This document shows positions 24,748-32,384 of a stretch of 36,162 nt of DNA, in pieces. Both the position numbers and the translations under genes were made by a program. This DNA is from Streptomyces sp. E2N166 (GTDB lineage Bacteria; Actinomycetota; Actinomycetes; Streptomycetales; Streptomycetaceae): contig NZ_RAIF01000006.1 in the NCBI RefSeq assembly GCF_003671715.1, forward strand, positions 851,276-887,437, written 5' to 3'. A model generated the notes under the pieces. That model ran no database searches and was not told the DNA's origin. It saw only the letters and a program-made list of their open reading frames with translations. Every line of letters starts with the position of its first letter. The first letter of the stretch is position 1.

Positions 24748-26240
24748 CACGGGCTCCCTTCGCCGGAGGTGGGGACGCCGGGACCGGACAGGGCCCGTAT
24801 GCGGTGGATCAGACGGGTGGTGGAGCGGTCCTCGACGTTGTCGAGCAGGTGCACCCGTCCGCCCAGTCGCGTCACCAGCGACCATTCGGGCAGGGTCTGA
24901 GGGGTGTAGTCGCTGCCTTTGACGTAGACGTCGGGACGCAGCGCCTCCAGGAGGTCCACCGGGCTGTCCCCGCCGAAGGGCACGACGGCGTCGACACAGC
25001 TCAGGGCGGCCAGGATGCGCATCCGCTCGTCCAGGGGGGTCAGCGGACGCCCGGGCCCCTTGAGCCGTCGGACGCTGTCGTCGCTGTTGACGCCGACGAC
25101 GAGGAGGTCGCCGAGTTCCTTGGCGCGGCTGAGGTTGGAGACGTGCCCGGCGTGCAGGATGTCGTAGCAGCCGTTGGTGAAGACCAGACGGCGGTCGGCG
25201 CGATCGTGGGCACGCTGCCAGGCCGCGAGGCCGCCGGGGGCGATGACCTTGCCGGTGGCGCCCAGTCGTGCGGCGAGGTCGTCCGCCGTGCACACGGCGG
25301 TTTCGGGGCGGGTGACGACGGCCTCCGCGGCGGCGGAGGCCAGTTCCAGGGCGGGCGCGGTGTCGGCCCCGCAGGCGAGGGCGAGGGTGAGCGCGGCCGC
25401 GAACGTGTCGCCGGCACCGACGGTGCTGCGGATCTGCAGCCTGCGGCTGTAGGTGCGTACGGCGGGACGGTCGCGTTCGACGGCCACGGCGCCGTCGGCG
25501 CCCAGGGTGAGCACCGCGATGCGGGCTCCGGACAGGTGCAGGACGCGTTCGGCGAGCCGGCGTGGCTCTTCCAGGTCCCCGCCCTTGCCGTCGTCCGGTA
25601 CGGGCAGCAGCAGCCCGGCCTCCTCGCGGCTGGGCGTCACGGCGGTGGGCCGCACGGTCCGCAGGGCGGCGATGTCCCTGGCGTCGGCGACCAGCGTCTC
25701 GGGGCCGACCGGGCGCAGCGCGGCCAGCGCGGCGACCAGGGGCCCGGACAGGAGCCCACCGCCGTACAGGGAGATCACCACGGCGTCCGCGGATGCCATA
25801 CGCCCGGCCAGCAGCGCGGTCCAGCCGCCCTGGTCGAGCAGCGGGGCGACCGGACCGTCACCGATGTCGACGCGCATGAGGAGCTGTCCGCCCACGGTAT
25901 GGCGGCGTTTGACGGGCGTGGTGCCACCAGGCACCCGCAGGACACCCTCGGTGCCCACGCCGGCCTCACGCAACAGCCCCACCAGGCGGTCGCCCGCCTC
26001 GTCGGCACCGCAGGCGGTCACGATCTCCACCTCGGCACCGAGGGCGGCGGCGTTGGCCGCCAGGTTGGCGGCACCGCCGCAGTGGTGCAAGGTCCGTTCG
26101 GCGCGCAGCACGGGCACGGGAGCCTCACGGGCCAGGCCATGCGCGGCGCACCGCACATAGGTGTCCAGGACGGCGTCGCCGATCACCAGCAGGCGGCGGC
26201 CGGCGAGGGTCCGGGCGAGTTGCGACAGGTCCACGGTCAT
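24747..26240 (-). CDS. HldE-like bifunctional sugar kinase / nucleotidyltransferase
   Basis: A 497-residue fusion with the layout of HldE, which phosphorylates heptose 7-phosphate at C1 and then forms ADP-heptose. The N-terminal ribokinase-like domain (1-320) shows GDAVLDTYVRC, HHCGGAANLAANAAALGA and RSTVGAGDTFAAALTLA (catalytic Asp in GAGD). The C-terminal cytidylyltransferase-like domain (about 345-490) shows FTNGCYDILHAGHVSNL (HxGH), VVGVNSDDSVRRLKGPGRP and YVKGSDYTPQTLPE. I believe BlmC/ZbmC of the bleomycin family, described as the NDP-sugar synthase, is this type. It overlaps the PCP gene by 4 bp and the radical SAM gene by 1 bp. It should supply a nucleotide-activated sugar to the GT9 enzyme three genes upstream; the true sugar and nucleotide are open. 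Confidence 0.93.
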   Translation of the reverse strand: MTVDLSQLARTLAGRRLLVIGDAVLDTYVRCAAHGLAREAPVPVLRAERTLHHCGGAANLAANAAALGAEVEIVTACGADEAGDRLVGLLREAGVGTEGVLRVPGGTTPVKRRHTVGGQLLMRVDIGDGPVAPLLDQGGWTALLAGRMASADAVVISLYGGGLLSGPLVAALAALRPVGPETLVADARDIAALRTVRPTAVTPSREEAGLLLPVPDDGKGGDLEEPRRLAERVLHLSGARIAVLTLGADGAVAVERDRPAVRTYSRRLQIRSTVGAGDTFAAALTLALACGADTAPALELASAAAEAVVTRPETAVCTADDLAARLGATGKVIAPGGLAAWQRAHDRADRRLVFTNGCYDILHAGHVSNLSRAKELGDLLVVGVNSDDSVRRLKGPGRPLTPLDERMRILAALSCVDAVVPFGGDSPVDLLEALRPDVYVKGSDYTPQTLPEWSLVTRLGGRVHLLDNVEDRSTTRLIHRIRALSGPGVPTSGEGSP

Positions 26241-26503
26241 GAGCGCCGGTCCCGGTCGAGGACGTGGGCGAGATGGCGGGCCATGGCGGCGACGGTGCGG
26301 GTCTCCAGGACACTGCGGACCGACAGCTCCGTCGCGTACCGCTCCTCGACGCGGTGGACGATGCGGATGGCGTGCAGGGAGCCGCCGCCGAGGTCGAGGA
26401 AGTCGTCGCCGGGCGCCACGTCGCGTTGCAGCACCTCCGACCAGATGGCACGCAGTGGTTCGACCAGCCGGTCCTCGTCGGGGGTGGTCGGGCGTCCCGT
26501 CAC
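26237..26503 (-). CDS. free-standing type II peptidyl carrier protein (BlmI-like)
   Basis: An 88-residue single carrier domain with DDFLDLGGGSLHAIRIV; Ser42 takes the phosphopantetheine arm. The start is GTG 26503, overlapping the stop of the carbamoyltransferase gene (GTGA), and its stop overlaps the start of the HldE-like gene (ATGA). A lone PCP between sugar genes is the position I recall for BlmI in bleomycin-type clusters. No loading enzyme is adjacent, so its substrate and partner domain are unknown. Confidence 0.93.
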   Translation of the reverse strand: MTGRPTTPDEDRLVEPLRAIWSEVLQRDVAPGDDFLDLGGGSLHAIRIVHRVEERYATELSVRSVLETRTVAAMARHLAHVLDRDRRS

Positions 26504-28128
26504 TTCGGCGCCTCCTTGGCGATGACGTAGCCGGGGAAGACCAGATGGGTCAGGCCGGACTCCAGCAGGGTCCCGAGCGCTTCCTCGGGGGTTTCGACGA
26601 TCGGGTGCCCCCGGGTGTTGAGGCTGGTGTTGACGACCATCGGCACGCCCGTGCGGTGGGCGAAGCGTTCGATGAGCCGGTGGAAGGCGGGGTTGTCGGC
26701 GCGCTCCACGGTCTGGATGCGCGCGGTGTCGTCGACGTGGACGGCGGCGGGGATGCCGTCACGGCGGGCGGCGGCGGCCCGCAGCATGAAGGGGCTGTCC
26801 CTGATGCCGAACCACTCGGCGGCGTGTTCGTTCAGCACGGACGGCGCGAAGGGACGGAACCGCTCGCGGTGCTTCACCTGGGTGTTGAGCCGGTCGCGCA
26901 TGTGCGGGTCGCGCGGGTCGGCGACGATGCTGCGATGCCCGAGGGCCCGGGGACCTATCTCCGCGGCGCCTTCGAACCAGCCGACCACGGCGCCCTGCTC
27001 GACCAGTTCGGCGGCGCGCCCGGCGTGGTCCTCGGTGACCTCGACGTGCAGGGCACCGGCGAGGGCGCGCAGGGCGCGTTCGACCGCCGGGCGGCCGTGG
27101 TCGCGCCGCCCGTACATCAACTCGGCGTTGGTGTGCTCACGTCGGGGCCGGCCGAGCACGTCGTGCCAGTACCACAGGGCCGCGCCCAGGGCGGTGCCGT
27201 CGTCGCCGCAGGCCGGGTGGAGGTGCAGCCCGGTGAAACCGGACCGGGTGAACGCCTTGTCGGTGGCGGGGGCATTGAGGGCGGTGCCGCCGCTCAGACA
27301 GATGGTGGGCGCGTAACCGTTGCGCCGGCACAACGGCTCCAGCTCGGTGAAGAGCCGGTCGACCTGTTCTTCGAGGCCCCGCTGGATGTAGTAGGCCAGG
27401 CGTGCGTTGAGCGGCCGGCCGTCGGACTCCACGACGACCGGGTCGGCGTCCGCGAGCGCGACGAGCTCGGCGAAGGAGGAGACCTTGGGCAGCGGGGCGT
27501 GCGCGCCGTCCCGTGGCGCGCCGTAGGGGGCGAGGCCCATGACCTTGCCGGCACCGACGATCGCCGAGCCGAAGAGGTGGTGGGCGACGTGTGCGTAGCC
27601 GTAGTTGGCGTCGAACCAGCTGTCGAAGTCACGTCGCAGCGGGTACAGCCGGTTGTCGCGGCCGAGGAAGGCGCGGCAGCCGGTGGGGTCGATGGCGACG
27701 CTGACCCCCGAGGAGAACGGCGAGGTGTAGAACGCGGCGGCGGCGTGCAGCAGGTGGTGGTCGGGGTTGACCGTGCAGGGGATGCGCCGGCCGCGCAGCA
27801 GCACGGTGTCGTTGCGCTGGTTGACCCAGAACTCCAGCCAGGTGTCCTTCAGGTCGCTGCCGTGCAGGGTGGTGATGTCGGGCGAGTCCATGAGATGGAG
27901 ATTGCACAACAGCACATGGTCGATGTCGCCGATGTCGGCACCGGCCTGGTCGAGCAGTTCGTCGAGGTCCTCCTCGCGCAAGCCCGGGTGCTTCTTGAGG
28001 CGGGAGAGGCGCTCGGTGGTGACGAAGGCCCGTATCCGGCCGTCGGTCAGCAGAACGGCGGCGCCGTCGTGGTTGAAGTTGACGGACAGCAGCGTCCGCA
28101 CGGAACCGGGCGGAGGTCCCTCGGTCAT
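26500..28128 (-). CDS. sugar O-carbamoyltransferase (NodU/CmcH family, BlmD-like)
   Basis: A 542-residue two-domain enzyme that transfers a carbamoyl group from carbamoyl phosphate, through carbamoyl-AMP, to a sugar hydroxyl. The Kae1-like N-terminal domain begins SVNFNHDGAAVLLTDG (His20) and includes NPDHHLLHAAAAFYTSPF, GKVMGLAPYG and LSGGTALNAPATD. The C-terminal Carbam_trans_C domain has GWFEGAAEIGPRALGHRSI, RFRPFAPSVL and NTSLNTRGHPIV. In the bleomycin family the equivalent BlmD makes the 3-O-carbamoyl-mannose. It is coupled by 4 bp overlaps to the GT9 gene before it and the PCP gene after it. Confidence 0.96.
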   Translation of the reverse strand: MTEGPPPGSVRTLLSVNFNHDGAAVLLTDGRIRAFVTTERLSRLKKHPGLREEDLDELLDQAGADIGDIDHVLLCNLHLMDSPDITTLHGSDLKDTWLEFWVNQRNDTVLLRGRRIPCTVNPDHHLLHAAAAFYTSPFSSGVSVAIDPTGCRAFLGRDNRLYPLRRDFDSWFDANYGYAHVAHHLFGSAIVGAGKVMGLAPYGAPRDGAHAPLPKVSSFAELVALADADPVVVESDGRPLNARLAYYIQRGLEEQVDRLFTELEPLCRRNGYAPTICLSGGTALNAPATDKAFTRSGFTGLHLHPACGDDGTALGAALWYWHDVLGRPRREHTNAELMYGRRDHGRPAVERALRALAGALHVEVTEDHAGRAAELVEQGAVVGWFEGAAEIGPRALGHRSIVADPRDPHMRDRLNTQVKHRERFRPFAPSVLNEHAAEWFGIRDSPFMLRAAAARRDGIPAAVHVDDTARIQTVERADNPAFHRLIERFAHRTGVPMVVNTSLNTRGHPIVETPEEALGTLLESGLTHLVFPGYVIAKEAPK

Positions 28129-29288
28129 GGCGTTGCTTCCCTCTCGTGCTCGTATGAGGTGCCGAGCCGGGCGGCGACGACGGACCACACGGTGGAGACG
28201 TCCAGGTCCGTCAGGCAGTGGGGGTATCCGCCGTCCGGACGGTAGGCGGTGGCACAGCCGCGGTCGCAGCGCGTGGCCGCAGGGTCGTGGGCGGAGCGCC
28301 GCAGGGTGCGGCAGGGGTAGCGCAAGGACACCCCGTGGTGCAGGGGGTAGATGCGGGACCAGAGGTACTCGGTCGCGGTCGGGCCGTAGATGACGACCGT
28401 GGGCACGCGCAGCGCGGCGGCGATGTGCGCCGGGGCGGAGTCGTTGCCGACCACGAGGCACGCCGAGGCCAGGGCGGTGGCCAGGGCGTCGAGGCTGTGC
28501 GGCACCAGGACCAGGGGACGCTGCTCGCCCCCGGCCGCACAGGTGTCCCGCAGTGCCTCCAGTTCGCCGCGCTCGTCCGGCGAGCCGATGAGTGCCACCC
28601 GGGCGCCTTCCGCCAGCAGCCGATCGCACAGATCCGCGTACCGTCCGGCGGGCCAGCGTCGGTTCCAGTGCGGGGCGCCGCCGGGGTGGACGACGACCCG
28701 TCTCCCGTCCCCGGGCGGGAACGGGTCGGCGACCGGGGTGTACGGGAACGGCGGGACGACCCTCGCGGCGCGCAGGGGGGTGGGCAGACCGAGGGCGACT
28801 GCCAGGCCGGTGGCGTACTCGTACAGGTCGGGGCGGCCCAGCAGCGGGGGTGGCAGGCGGACCGGATGAGTGATGGAGGCGTCCCCCGGTCCGCCCGTGG
28901 GCAGGGCGACGCGGTGCGGTATGCCGGCGGCGTGGGCGTGGAAGGCGTCCAGGCCGGTGCTGTCGGGGTCGACCAGGCACAGGTCGAACGCCCGGTCGCG
29001 CAGCGTCCGCAGGAAGGCGGGCGGCGGCGCCGGATCACCGGGGGTGTGGACAGGGTCGGGGCAGGTGAGGAGGTCGTCCGCGTAGCCGTGGCGCTCCAGC
29101 AGGGTGCGGTGGGCACGGGCGGTGGACTCACCCACCACCAGGGTGAGCGTGGCGTGCGGATGGGCCTCGCGCAGCAGTTTCAGGAAGATGTTGCGCTGGA
29201 CGAGGTCGCCCATGCCCGGAGCGTCCAGCCGTGCGAAGACGCACAGCCGTCGGACGCTCCCGGCGCGTTCGGGCCTCATACGGCTCAT
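28125..29288 (-). CDS. GT9 (heptosyltransferase-like) glycosyltransferase, BlmE-like
   Basis: A 387-residue GT-B glycosyltransferase of family 9. The N-terminal FARLDAPGMGDLVQRNIFLKLLRE contains the loop typical of ADP-heptose transferases, and the C-terminal donor site reads VVGNDSAPAHIAAALRVPTVVIYGPT. The last 70 residues hold several cysteines (YPCRT, TRCDRGC, PHCLTDL), unusual for the family. The start ATG 29288 overlaps the MbtH gene's stop by 4 bp (ATGA). GT9 enzymes normally use ADP-L-glycero-D-manno-heptose; with an HldE-like partner in the same operon it probably attaches the first sugar of a carbamoylated disaccharide to the hydroxyhistidine of the aglycone, by analogy with BlmE. 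Confidence 0.92.
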   Translation of the reverse strand: MSRMRPERAGSVRRLCVFARLDAPGMGDLVQRNIFLKLLREAHPHATLTLVVGESTARAHRTLLERHGYADDLLTCPDPVHTPGDPAPPPAFLRTLRDRAFDLCLVDPDSTGLDAFHAHAAGIPHRVALPTGGPGDASITHPVRLPPPLLGRPDLYEYATGLAVALGLPTPLRAARVVPPFPYTPVADPFPPGDGRRVVVHPGGAPHWNRRWPAGRYADLCDRLLAEGARVALIGSPDERGELEALRDTCAAGGEQRPLVLVPHSLDALATALASACLVVGNDSAPAHIAAALRVPTVVIYGPTATEYLWSRIYPLHHGVSLRYPCRTLRRSAHDPAATRCDRGCATAYRPDGGYPHCLTDLDVSTVWSVVAARLGTSYEHEREATP

Positions 29289-29896
29289 GTCAGGGGCTGT
29301 CCCACGGGAGCCGTCCGTTCCAGCCGGCCGCGGCCCCGGAGAGTGGCCAGATCGATGTCGGCGTGGCAGCGGGCGGACTCGAAGTCGAGGGTCAGGTCGC
29401 CGACGAGACGCACGGTCCCGGTGCCCGCGTCGAAGTCGGCGGCGGACACGTCGGTGGCCTCGGGGTCGACGGTGACACCCAGTTCGCTGCCGCCGCGGGT
29501 CTCGGTGAACCGCACGAGGACGTAGCCGCGTTCGAGGCTCTCGCACAGGGCGACGGCGGTGCGCTCCGGACGCAGTCCGGGCTCCACCGGATGGTCTCCC
29601 GTGGCCAGTCGATCCAGCAGGGAGGGCACCTCGTCCTCCTCCGGCTCCTGGTCGTGCGGTGCGTCCGCTTCGAGGCGGCGGGCCTGCTCCTCCATGAACA
29701 GCCGCAGGCTGAGCGGGCGCATGTCGGTCCACACTTTCTCGATGTGGTCGAGACAGGCGTCCTTGGTACCGGTAGTGCCCTCGGTCCGCCATCCGGTGGG
29801 AAGGTCCTGGTCGACGGGCCAGATCGAGTACTGCTCCTCGTGGTTGACCACCACGGCGTACGTGCGGTTGTCGTCGTCCTCGGCGATGGCTGTCAT
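29285..29896 (-). CDS. MbtH-like protein with a C-terminal extension domain
   Basis: A 203-residue protein, about three times the usual MbtH length of 65-75. Residues 14-70 are a textbook MbtH: NHEEQYSIWPVDQDLPTGW, then TKDACLDHIEKVW and TDMRPLSLR, with the conserved Ser24, Trp26, Trp36 and Trp56. MbtH proteins bind and activate A domains. After an acidic linker (about 76-92) there is a second, unrecognised region (about 93-203) that is rich in beta-strand patterns, for example RGYVLVRFTET and GTVRLVGDLTLDF. The gene is translationally coupled to the C-domain gene before it and the GT9 gene after it. Partners are likely the A domains of this cluster. The role of the extension is unknown; no frameshift or later start suggests it is an artefact. 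Confidence 0.92.
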   Translation of the reverse strand: MTAIAEDDDNRTYAVVVNHEEQYSIWPVDQDLPTGWRTEGTTGTKDACLDHIEKVWTDMRPLSLRLFMEEQARRLEADAPHDQEPEEDEVPSLLDRLATGDHPVEPGLRPERTAVALCESLERGYVLVRFTETRGGSELGVTVDPEATDVSAADFDAGTGTVRLVGDLTLDFESARCHADIDLATLRGRGRLERTAPVGQPLT

Positions 29897-31305
29897 CGGT
29901 TGTGTCCCTTCGCTGGGTGTGGGGGCACGGCGCGCGTCGGCGCCTCCTGGCGATCCCGTCCGCCATGACCGGGCACTCCGAGGGACCGCCAGAGGTCGGG
30001 CAGGGGTTGCTCGGGAGCCTCGCCGACCTCGGTGATCATGTCCGAGATGGAGCGCAGCATCAAGCGAACGGCGTGTTCGTCCAAGGCCGTTGCGTTGTAG
30101 TGCAGGGTCAACGCCACGTCGTCGACGCCGTGTTCGGTGAGGTGGAGGTCGGCGTTGACCCCGTCCCAGGCGGCACCGTCGGCCGGGGGTGCGACGGCGA
30201 GCAACCGGCTTTCGTCGAACAACTCGACGGACAGGCCGAGTTCCGCGAGGGACGCCTCGTCACGGGTGAGCGAACTGCGCGGCGGGATGCGGCAGAAGTG
30301 CACGCGTGTGTCCCATACGGGCAGGGCGCCGGGGTGCCCCGCGCGGTGCAGGTGGCGCAGTTCGTCGTAGGGGACGTGGCGGACCATGGTGTCGAGCAGC
30401 CCGGCATGGGTGCGGCGCAGCAGGTCCGGGAACGTCATCCCGGCGTGGCCCTCCAGTTCGACGCCGAAGGCGATCTGGTCGGAGAGCGGGCCGATGAGCC
30501 CGTCACCTCCGTGGGTGTGGCGCAGGTCGGTCCAGGCGGCGAACACGGCGGTTGCGGTGTCCGGTGCCATCATGGCGCGCCAGGAGGCGAGCAGGGCGAC
30601 GACCGCCAGATCGGCGCTGCAGCCGGCGTCCGCGGCCCGTGCGGCCAGGCGGTGCCACGCGGCACCGGGCACGGGCTTGACCTGGGTGGCGGTGACCCGG
30701 CGGTCCGGGGCTCGGGCGCCGAGGGCGGCCGCGAGGGTGCCCTGGCCCTGCCACCGCGCCAGTCGGCGAACCCACCAGGCCTTCCGGGCGGGTGGCGCCG
30801 GTCCGAGCGCGGGCGGTTGCGGGGGACGGCCGCCGGGCCGGTGGCGTCCGAAGTAGGCGCGCAGGACGGAGCCGAGGGTGGCGTAGAGCGAACCGAGGTC
30901 CGCCACGAGGAAGTGCGCGGTCATGGCGAGGACGAGCTGGTCGGGCGCGATGCGCACGACGTCGAACGTGGCCAGGGGATCGCGCCGTGGGTCACGGGGG
31001 GTGGCGGCGGCCTCGCGCAGGGTGCGGGCGCAGTCGGCGCGGTCCGCGTCCCATACGGCGACGGGTGGCGGCGTGCCGGCGGTGCGCAGCCGCAGGGTGC
31101 CGTCGTCGTCGGACAGTCGTGCCCGCAGGACGGGGTGGTGGTCGACGACGCGGTGCACGGCCTCCACGAGCCGGGTCACGTCGACGTGGCCGGTGAGGAG
31201 CAGGGCGCGGCAGCGCGCCGGGGTGCCGGAGGCGGTCTCCTCCAGCAGGGGCCAGTAGCGGCTCTGCAGTGGCCAGGGGGCCTGCGCGGGCGGGTGGTGG
31301 CTCAT
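29893..31305 (-). CDS. free-standing condensation-like domain with altered HH motif
   Basis: A 470-residue C-domain-fold protein. It opens WPLQSRYWPLLEE, has VHRVVDHHPVLRARLSDDDG (C2-like: DHHPVLRARL), and the catalytic motif reads AHFLVADLGSL: the first His of HHxxxDG is Ala130, the catalytic second His131 and Asp135 remain. Later parts such as DGLIGPLSDQIAFGVEL correspond to C4/C5. ATG 31305 overlaps the oxygenase stop by 4 bp; the longer open frame upstream is antisense-like and lacks homology. In order and type it corresponds to BlmII of the bleomycin family, as I recall it. It may be a true condensation enzyme or a docking/recruitment domain. Confidence 0.88.
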   Translation of the reverse strand: MSHHPPAQAPWPLQSRYWPLLEETASGTPARCRALLLTGHVDVTRLVEAVHRVVDHHPVLRARLSDDDGTLRLRTAGTPPPVAVWDADRADCARTLREAAATPRDPRRDPLATFDVVRIAPDQLVLAMTAHFLVADLGSLYATLGSVLRAYFGRHRPGGRPPQPPALGPAPPARKAWWVRRLARWQGQGTLAAALGARAPDRRVTATQVKPVPGAAWHRLAARAADAGCSADLAVVALLASWRAMMAPDTATAVFAAWTDLRHTHGGDGLIGPLSDQIAFGVELEGHAGMTFPDLLRRTHAGLLDTMVRHVPYDELRHLHRAGHPGALPVWDTRVHFCRIPPRSSLTRDEASLAELGLSVELFDESRLLAVAPPADGAAWDGVNADLHLTEHGVDDVALTLHYNATALDEHAVRLMLRSISDMITEVGEAPEQPLPDLWRSLGVPGHGGRDRQEAPTRAVPPHPAKGHNR

Positions 31306-32384
31306 GGTGCGGCCTCCCCTGCCGGGCGGTCTGTGCGGACAGTCTGGCGGTCTGTTCGGACGGCCTCGCGGTCCAGCAGGCCGGCCATGGCGACGGCGAC
31401 CCGTCGTTCGCCCCGGTAAGGCTCGCGGCCGTGTGCCGCGAGAAGGTTGTCCACCAGCAGGATGTCCCCAGCGCGCCACGGGACGACGCCGGCTTCGGCG
31501 GCGTAGGCGGCGCGGATGTGGGCGAGGTCGGCGGCGGGGATCGGGCCGCCGTCGCCGAAGGTGACGTGGTGGGGCAGGTCCTCCTCGTGCGGGTAGCGGG
31601 CGCGCAGCGCCGCGCGCAGGGCGGGGTCCAGACCGTCGGGGTGGAAGAACGCCGCGTGGTTGAACCAGACGTCCTCCCCGGTGCGGGGGTGGCGGGCGAG
31701 GGCCGGCTGGGTCTGGCGGGTGTGCAGAGTGCCGTCGGGGCGCCAGTGGGCCTCGATGCCTCCGCGGGCACAGTAGCTGCTCACCTCGTCGGGGTCGTCG
31801 GTGCCGAACGCGTGCTGCCAGGACAGGCCGACGCCGGGGTGGTAGGTGCGGAGGTAGCACACCCCTGTGCGGACGAAGCGTCGGACGACGGCCGGGGCCA
31901 ACCGGGCGAGCACGCGCCGACAGTCGGCGAGGGGGGTACCGCCCCCGGTCCGTGCCGGCACGGTGCACTGGAAGGCCAGCAGCCCCGGGAAGGCCGACTG
32001 GTAGGCGTTCTCGTTGTGCAGGGCGATGACCTGGTCGGCCGGATGGTCGGTGGAGGTGTAGACACCGCCGCCCAGCGCGGTGCGCGGCGTGGAGCGCTCC
32101 CGGTACGGCAGCGGGTCCCCGCCCAGCGGTCGCAACAGGCGGGGCAGGTCGGCGGGCGTGGCCTGGAAGCCGCGCAGCAGCACCGCTCCATGACGGTCCA
32201 GCAGGTCGCGCAGCCGGCCGGTGTCGCGGGCGGCCCAGGCAGCCGGGTCGACGGCGCCGTCGACAGCCTCCACGACGACCGGCAGGGTGCGGCCGGCAGG
32301 GGTGGAGCCGGTCCGCACCAGGGCGGCCGGCCGCTCGTCGACCGGGCGTCGGGGCACCCGTCCCGGGCCGTGGCGCAGGCTCAC
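31302..32384 (-). CDS. TauD/SyrP-like Fe(II)/2-oxoglutarate oxygenase
   Basis: A 360-residue oxygenase of the TauD/clavaminate-synthase family. Iron ligands are HNE (His123, Glu125) and the distal His318 in NLLAAHGREPY, with Arg327/328 for 2-oxoglutarate (GERRVAVAM). GAVLLRGF and VYTSTDHPADQVI are family landmarks. SyrP hydroxylates carrier-bound aspartate in syringomycin synthesis, and a SyrP-like ORF1 sits at this place in the bleomycin cluster as I remember it; beta-hydroxylation of histidine is the best guess here. The GTG start at 32384 overlaps the A-PCP-Ox stop (GTGA) and the end overlaps the next ATG. The C-terminus holds a small duplicated stretch, VRTDRQTVRTDRP. Confidence 0.92.
   Translation of the reverse strand: MSLRHGPGRVPRRPVDERPAALVRTGSTPAGRTLPVVVEAVDGAVDPAAWAARDTGRLRDLLDRHGAVLLRGFQATPADLPRLLRPLGGDPLPYRERSTPRTALGGGVYTSTDHPADQVIALHNENAYQSAFPGLLAFQCTVPARTGGGTPLADCRRVLARLAPAVVRRFVRTGVCYLRTYHPGVGLSWQHAFGTDDPDEVSSYCARGGIEAHWRPDGTLHTRQTQPALARHPRTGEDVWFNHAAFFHPDGLDPALRAALRARYPHEEDLPHHVTFGDGGPIPAADLAHIRAAYAAEAGVVPWRAGDILLVDNLLAAHGREPYRGERRVAVAMAGLLDREAVRTDRQTVRTDRPAGEAAP

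Noticed and set aside
24804..28245. Very long plus-strand open frames opposite the HldE-like, PCP and carbamoyltransferase genes
   Set aside because: Val/Gly/Gln-rich shadow translations; the minus-strand genes carry full sets of catalytic motifs.
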